A DNA stretch of 64,000 bases from Hypericum androsaemum (Eukaryota; Streptophyta; Magnoliopsida; Malpighiales; Hypericaceae): contig OZ023194.1 in the NCBI GenBank assembly GCA_963995505.1, positions 13,016,428 to 13,080,427 on the forward strand, given 5' to 3'. Shown here piece after piece: positions 56,919-64,000 of the stretch. The notes beneath the pieces are model-generated. The model was not told where the DNA came from and did not search any database. It saw only the letters and a program-made list of their open reading frames with translations. A program made the translations under genes and the position numbers. Numbering within the stretch: the first letter of the stretch is position 1; every line of letters begins with the position of its first letter.

Positions 56919-59345
56919 TGTAATAACCGACCATATAAGTTAAACTTAATAAAAAAATTTAATCATGTATGTTAAGTCATTCGATAAGATAAATATGTTA
57001 CATGAAAAAAAAATAGAATATGGCACCTTATAAAATTTCTACAGAAACTCGCACTTAGAAATTAAATTACTTGATATATTCTACTCATAAAAAAGAAAGA
57101 AAATAAACCTAGCAAGGAAAATAGAAACGAAAGAAGGAAAAAAAAGAGAAGATAAGGTTAATCAAATAAAATAGGATAAGTAACAAAAAAAAAACAGAAA
57201 CGTGGCACAATATTGGCCTTGCCACTGAAATGAGAAATCCAATATTAAATGGATTAGTGGTCATGTTCCAGAAACTACAAGTAGGAGGTGGAAGTCTATA
57301 TAACTTTTGTTGGTAAAAAAAAAAAGTTGGCTCATTTTTTTAACTTTCACCGAACCAAACCACCAGCGAACAAGAAAAAGAAAACTAAGAAGCTAGGAAA
57401 GGAAAGCAAAAACAGACACAAATTAGAAACACAAACAGAAAAGCAAAGCCAAATGGAACTAGAGAAATTAAGGAGCTAGAGAAAAGGGGCCACCTAAAAT
57501 TAATCAAGGTAAGCTTATTATGTTATCTCGATCAAATTGTTTATTTATGTAGAAGGAAGTATATGTTGATAAATTAAATTCATTGAATCATTAACTAGCA
57601 AGTAACCTAAGATGGTTAAAAAAAAGAGAAAGAAAGAGAGAACTAGACTTAGATTTAATCTACTATTAAAGCTTGCTTAGAATTTGAACATGTTTAATGG
57701 AGATGTTGGTTAAGATAGAAATATATAATTGGACGGGTAAGAAATTGTAATTTAATTAAGATAGTGGTATGATTATGTGTTTGGGACGAGGTTGGATATA
57801 AATTAGAGGAACCAAATCAATTAAAAAAAGAAATGATAAAGCTTACTGAGAAATAGAAAAAGTACAAGATAAGTTTATTTGGTTGGTTGGTTATTGTCCA
57901 GTAAAATAAATTAGATGGGAACGATAGTTTTGACTCAAAAGTCAGCTAACCGTGAATTTGTTAGATTGGTTCTGAAAATTTGAAAGACTTGAAATCTTCT
58001 CAATATTCGAGAACAAGAAAAACCGAGTGCACATGTAGAATAAATGATATAAGGAATGCCTTTATTTTGAACATGAGACGGAAAGGTAGTAATGGAACTA
58101 AATAAATAAATATTATTTTTTTTAAGAGAGAAAAATGATTTCGGATATGACAGGCTTTGGAATATACATCGAGATGCTTTTGAAGGATATCTTGGTGAAT
58201 ATTCGAGAGGATCGACGATCCGGATTATTTGTCAAGCCAAAATTGGTAAACAAATAATATGTGACTCGTGCTTTCTTTAGCGCACTCTATTTATTTGTCA
58301 TGATTTGAATATGATAACGTGAGTGCATTTGTGAATTTGTCATATGAGCATATGGTATGACATTATGATTTGTGAAAGTTTGTTTAATCTGGCCCAGAGG
58401 GGCACTGGATATGTTTGATATATTTGGGAGCCTATGAATTTGTTATGATATGAAAGTCTGTTATATGGATGGCTCGGCTCTGTGATATGGACGTCTAGTA
58501 GGCAGAGATCTACCCGTGACCAACCGGGGATGTTGGCATATGTGCACATATACTGAGGATACAATGGATTCTGATATGATCTGTTTGGCCGGCGGGGTTG
58601 GATTCTGATGGCGCCTTTGAGATATGGTATCCTCATGTCGGAGTTGGAGTGACACTATCTAGAACTTGTCGAACGTTCGTCCAGTTTTGTGATTTGATTT
58701 TGGAATTATGTGTTCATGTGTCAAATTGCGTGACGGAATGGGACGTTGCGTAGTTTGCTCATGTTTTTGTGACTTTGTGATTATATGCTATATTTGGTCA
58801 TCTGGTAAGTATGATCTTTGAATAATGTACATCTCCGCATAATTCATTTGCCATATTAGTTATATGCATGTTTTAGGAATGTTTGGACATTGAGTAGCTA
58901 AATAAATTGCGATGCATATCTTATTTGTTTACTGGGTGTTCCAAAACACTCATCCCCCCAACCCACCAGTTTTGCAGGAACTCGTACACGAGTTGTCTTG
59001 GCTCGGAGATCTACTCTAATCGTACCAAGTCCGATTTGTTCTCCAGGACTTGCATCGAGGTCTCCAGTTGTATTTTGCTCTTTCATCTAGAAGCTCCGTA
59101 GTCATAAGATTTGCTTTGATCTTGGAAATATTTAATTATTAAGAGTACATTAATTTTGTTTAATCGAACAATTGGTTGTACAATTTTGGTATTTAAAATG
59201 CAAGATAATATAAGTTTTAGTTATAAGTTTAATGGTTTAAGATTTATAAGAATTTGAATAAGTTTGAGGCTGGCTAGATCTTTGTGTGTGATTTAAGTAG
59301 TCAAAGTCTAGCGCCGGTCACCGACCACAGATTTGTGTCGTGACA
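56919..59345 (+). repeat. 5' LTR of the LARD-like element
   Basis: Starts TGTAATAACCGACC and ends GTGACA. A TATA-like CTATATAAC is at 57296-57304. The preceding 5-mer ACTTT (56914-56918) should reappear beyond the 3' LTR if the insertion is clean. Confidence 0.9.
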
Positions 59346-59348
59346 GAC

Positions 59349-59361
59349 TTGATATCAGAGC
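59349..59361 (+). other. Primer-binding site of the LARD-like element
   Basis: TTGATATCAGAGC matches the initiator tRNA-Met consensus TTGGTATCAGAGC with one change, three bases past the LTR. Confidence 0.8.
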
Positions 59362-62300
59362 CCTAGGTTAGAGCCTTGTTTGAGTTATTGGGTGTCGAGT
59401 ATCATAAGTTGTGCTACGGAGCATATAATTTCCTATATCTGTGTGTCCCTTCTATCTGTGTCGTTTGCTCATGCCTTAATCTTTTCTGTGTCAAGGAAGA
59501 TTTGTTTATGTTTGAACATGTTGGTGTGATAAATTGAAAAGTTGTTTGAGATGCTTATGTTTGAGATTCTTATGTGAGAAACTTATGTGATACATTGTTG
59601 ATATGACAAGGCATTTACTCTACATTTTGGTGAGAACTCGGGTCATGTTTGTAAATTTATTCCTTTGAAGAGCCCATTTGAGTATATATATTTATATATA
59701 TGAAAATCATTCCTTGGGTGAGATTTTGATGAAGTGACTGATCACCACTTTGTCCAAATCATCTAAACATCCTTATATATTTGATTTCTTCCTATGTATA
59801 TATTGGGCCATTGGTTAGAGTCTCACCGAATGTTTGAGTTATGTCTTTGTGAACTCTTCTATGTTTGTTTATCTATGCATTGAGAATGTTCTTTTGAGTT
59901 TAAATATGTTTGAAAAGAAAAAGTTATGAACAACATTATGTGAAAGAAGAATATATGAGAAACTAATTCTTAAGTGTGCTCTAAAATATAAAAATATATA
60001 TTGAGAAAGTGGTGTGAGATTTATTATGAATAGAATTATGGGATTGTGATATATGAATTAAATTATAATTAAGTTATTACTTTTACAACTTTGAATACTT
60101 TGAGGAAGTTAAGATTGAGTATGCATTTTTGTTTGAATTGTGGCTATGAATTTTGGTAAAGAGAATTTTGATAAGATAAATTGCTCAAGGACAAGGTAGT
60201 CCAATAAAATAAAGCATAAATGGTCAATAGTTTTGACTAAACTACAAAATTTATATATTGATTAATGAAAAGATTTCTGAGACTACAGGAAAGACATCTG
60301 AATTTGAGTAAAGCGGCTCTTTGTGATCAGATAATGATCTAATGTATATAATCTAAGTCTTGAAAAAATATGAGGTAGAGTTACAACATAAAAATTTGAT
60401 AATCTATAAATCAGGTAACTTATAACTACAATAAGCACACCAATATTGAGATGGAGTTGTGCGAGCTCTGTAAGAGAGCGGGAAGTAAATGTTATTTGTA
60501 AAAGAGAAATCTGAGATACATCATCAACTAGATAGCGACTTAGAAAGAGAAACGAACAAAAAGATTTGGCAAGTGAAAATTTGATTTAAGTTAGCTCGAA
60601 GAAGGAGAAGTATGTATGACAAAGTAAATTTGGGGTACAAATATTAATTTCGTAATGAGTTTGTGTGAAAGTTAATGAGATTATTTGGTTTGTGAAATAT
60701 GAAATAAAGAAAGCCTAGAGCCTAAAAGGAAGTATGTTAAAGTGATTTAATTGAGAAGTGGAGAATAATAAAATATGAAAATAGAAGTACATATGGTACG
60801 TAGATTTCAAAACCTATGGCAGATTGTGTAAAATTTTGAGATGTGAAGTGATAAGATGTGAGTGCCTTAGTAGTCACAAAAGTTGTATTAATATGAAGAT
60901 AAGCTAAAATTAAATTTTGGTTGAAACTTCAGAAAATGCCAGGGAGATGAAAATTAGAATGTACTTGGATGGAAGTATTTGTAGATACTACTTCAACAAG
61001 TAAATACTTAAGAATTTATGTGAACATCTACAAAGCACAAAGATAAATATGTGAAGAACCAAAGAATCAAAATGAAAAGTTCGACACAATAGATGATAGA
61101 CTCATTGAATTATGCTAGTGTCTTTTAAAGATTAAAGATTAAAAGGGGATGATAATGAGGATAGTTTAGGTAATTGCTAAGATATGTGAGCTCTGATATA
61201 AAATTTGGTGTAACTTATACGATGTATACTGAATAAGTGAAAAAGGTAGATTATGGAAATCTGGAAGGGCAATAAGACTTAAGTTGGGAAAGAAAATTCA
61301 TGAGAAGTTTTGGTGGATGATGAACTACTTTGTATTAGGAAGAAAGATTGAGTAGTATGATATTTTTGCAACAAGATAAGTGTAATGTTTGTATCACTAT
61401 GAAGTATGAATTTATTCAAGGAAAAGAGTTAAGCAAACTTAATGAACAAAGATCCAGGTTAGCAAAATCTTTAAGGTAGTTTGTCCAAATATAAGATTAA
61501 CGACATAAGGTTATCGTGCTAATGAAAGAATATATAGTCTACACAATCTTTGGAACTTAGTATATGCACTATATGGGAGCGATATGTTATCTGGTTCATC
61601 AGTATGATGAAAATTTTTATAAGGATTATGATCTGAGTGCTCAAGCCTAACAGAAATAAATTTATGGCCATATTGAAATATTATATTCCTATGCATAATG
61701 AATAAGTGCACAAGAAGATAATACAATTGACATAATGAACATCATAGAATTCTAGTTATATTTAAAGTTAATCCCAGTGAGTGTGTCAGTGATAAAGAAA
61801 GACATTATTCAGAGTTTGGTGATTATGATGAAATGTTCATGGATTTAAGTCAGTATATCTGATTTTGGAGGAGATGATTAAGTATGGTATGTTGTTAAAG
61901 CGATTATGTTCCTTGTTAAACGAATAAATAAATGTAATTTTAGGAACCAAAAAGTCTTTGGGGTTGTGTCATGGTGATAAAGCCACTAAGAATTAATAGT
62001 CAAACGTGTGTACAATTTCAGAATGTTTGGCTGGTTGAATGAATCAGTAAAACTACTGAACATGTGGTCTAGAGATGACCTGAATCAGGGTTGAGTAGAA
62101 CTGCCGAATGCATGACAAAAAAAATTAAGACAAATTTATTGAAAGAATTATAAGTATAACAAGATATTTGGGAGATATGGGGATTACAACATTGGGCATA
62201 AGTAAGTTTAAGTCTAAGAAAAAAATGATGAAAAGAGATAATAGCAGTTTTGACTAACTTCTTGATAATGTCAGAAAGTATTAAATTTGGAATTACACCC

Positions 62301-63371
62301 TTTTGCAAATGTATATGACATGAAATTGAATACATTAAGTTCAAAATTTTGTGAAAGTATGTGTGAGAATTTAATGGGATAATTAGTGTTTGAGAATTAA
62401 CCAGTATGGTTGAGGCATAAGATCAATGTACCCTTTATGATTAGGGTTGTGGTATTGGATGAGAAATTTAGAAAATTAGTCAACTAAATGGTGGAACTAG
62501 AAGAACGATCGGATAACTAATAAGTAAGAGAAACTTTGATTGAAGGAGATACTTCGGTCTTATATACTTTGGAGAATACATGAAAAGACTCGTATGGGAA
62601 AAAATAATAGATTAATATAGGGAAACACGTGTGACTCAACGTAGGAAAATTGAGAATGAGTATGACATGCTGTTGGAAATTGGCCTATATAGTTTTGACA
62701 CAAGTATATCGTGTACTTTTGGTAAGGATTATAGTTAATACGAGAAAATCTGAAGATCAATTTTGTAATCAATTAAAGTAAGTAGAAAGAGTAATTTAAT
62801 AAGTTACATTATGTTACAAGAGTAATTTAATAAGTTACGTTGTGTTACAAACTTCAATGGATCTAAGTGAGTTGTGTTATTTAGTTTGAAGATAAAAATA
62901 TAAAGTTTAATGTGAGAAGCTCAAAATCTCATATGTCGAAGGGAGAATGAGTTTGGAAGAAGGTATAAATTCAATCCTTGATACATTGACCAATTTGAGA
63001 ATTTCGAGTATATTGAGTTAGTAAAATGTTAGATTTGCCACAACAATGGAGATGTTGTTACGTGACAGTCACGTATAGGTATTAGATAAATTTATATGAC
63101 CATTCTATTGTTCGAAAACAAATAATTGAGATTAGATAAATTTGGCAAATTGGAAATGCAAAAAAAAAAAAGAAGAGAGATCTTTGATCAGAAAGTTCAA
63201 AAAAATTTCAGAACCGAGAACTTCTTATTTACAAACTAGGGTAAAAAAATAATGCACAAACTACAAAGACCTATGAGGAGACATTAGTTAAGTCATCATC
63301 TATTTAAATAGTCGGCAAGGAAATTTTGTTTAAGTAAATTCGGGGTCCGAATTTTTATAAGGAGGGGAGAA
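59362..63371 (+). other. Non-coding interior of the LARD-like element
   Basis: About 4 kb, AT-rich and purine-skewed on the plus strand. No frame above 100 codons and no Gag, protease, RT or integrase motif is visible. It may be the decayed interior of an autonomous element or an unrelated filler. A PPT closes it at 63359-63371. Confidence 0.7.
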
Positions 63372-64000
63372 TGTAATAACCGACCATATAAGTTAAACTT
63401 AATAAAAAAAATTAATCATGTATGTTAAGTCATTCTATAAGATAAATATGTTACATGAAAAAAAAATAGAATATGGCACCTTATAAAATTTCTACAGAAA
63501 CTCGCACTTAGAAATTAAATTACTTGATATATTCTGCTCATAAAAAAGAAAGAAAATAAACCTAGCAAGGAAAATAGAAACGAAAGAAGGAAAAAAAAAG
63601 AGAAGATAAGGTTAATCAAATAAAATAGGATAAGTAACAAAAAAAAAAACAGAAACGTGGCACAATATTGGCCTTGCCACTGAAATGAGAAATCCAATAT
63701 TAAATGGATTAGTGGTCATGTTCCAGAAACTACAAGTAGGAGGTGGAAGTCTATATAACTTTTGTTGGTAAAAAAAAAAGTTGGCTCATTTTTTTAACTT
63801 TCACCGAACCAAACCACCAGCGAACAAGAAAAAGAAAACTAAGAAGCTAGGAAAGGAAAGCAAAAACAGACACAAATTAGAAACACAAACAGAAAAGCAA
63901 AGCCAAATGGAACTAGAGAAATTAAGGAGCTAGAGAAAAGGGGCCACCTAAAATTAATCAAGGTAAGCTTATTATGTTATCTCGATCAAATTGTTTATTT
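63372..64000 (+). repeat. 3' LTR of the LARD-like element (partial)
   Basis: Repeats 56919-57545 nearly base for base, with about three substitutions and a few homopolymer-length differences, until the window ends. Confidence 0.92.

Larger units (their letters stand above)
56919..64000 (+). mobile_element. Large-LTR element without coding capacity (LARD-like), right end outside the window
   Basis: LTR1 is 56919-59345 (TGTAATAACC to GTCGTGACA, about 2.43 kb). Next come a primer site TTGATATCAGAGC (59349-59361; one mismatch to the initiator tRNA-Met consensus) and about 4.0 kb of AT-rich interior. A purine tract AAGGAGGGGAGAA (63359-63371) precedes LTR2 from 63372 past the edge. The interior lacks any frame with retroviral motifs on the sense strand. 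LTR start, primer site and PPT style resemble Tekay/Del-type Ty3/gypsy elements, which I infer as the source of its enzymes. The first ~629 bp of the two LTRs are almost identical. Confidence 0.88.

Overview
The window is nuclear DNA of a flowering plant, most likely a eudicot. Its genes have spliced exons with GT-AG introns, it contains plant-only families (a TCP factor, a CYP98-like P450, HVA22, a POPEYE-like bHLH), and much of the sequence is LTR retrotransposon. I cannot name the species. Nothing looks bacterial, viral or organellar.

Six cellular genes are supported. They are a membrane-anchored pectin methylesterase-inhibitor-domain protein (4.9-5.7 kb, minus); an EB1C-type microtubule end-binding protein in eight exons (18.0-20.9 kb, plus); an HVA22A-like protein in five exons (21.5-22.9 kb, minus, tail to tail with EB1C); a POPEYE/bHLH47-like factor in four coding exons (24.9-26.3 kb, minus); an intronless class I TCP factor closest to TCP14 (37.0-38.3 kb, minus); and an intronless CYP98A-like P450 (47.2-48.7 kb, plus). 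They do not form an operon or an obvious pathway cluster.

The rest is dominated by mobile DNA in two nests that can be read base by base. Nest 1 (7187-16158) is a small TRIM-type LTR element. A hAT transposon sits inside it with an 8-bp target duplication, and a 7.25-kb Ty3/gypsy gag-protease element on the minus strand sits inside the hAT with a 5-bp target duplication. Nest 2 (49372 to beyond the window end) is a Copia element interrupted by a second gag-protease element of the same Ty3/gypsy lineage. That element is interrupted in turn by a large-LTR element with no recognisable coding capacity, whose second LTR runs off the right edge.

Smaller elements are a Cassandra-type TRIM with 5S-rRNA-like LTRs and an unusual three-LTR structure (42.7-43.5 kb), a second TRIM copy (32.2 kb), a truncated piece of the nest-1 gypsy element (39.3-39.9 kb), and several fold-back or inverted-repeat elements (2.1, 29.1 and 29.7-30.7 kb). 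The remaining AT-rich stretches hold no gene that I can support.

The most interesting signals are non-coding. The two gag-only gypsy elements share a long conserved 3' non-coding region, a conserved purine tract, repeated PPT-like motifs, and a short module flanked by GC palindromes that sits at different positions in the two elements. The PMEI gene's 3' end has been amplified into a decayed tandem array. I found no evidence for a wholly new biological system.
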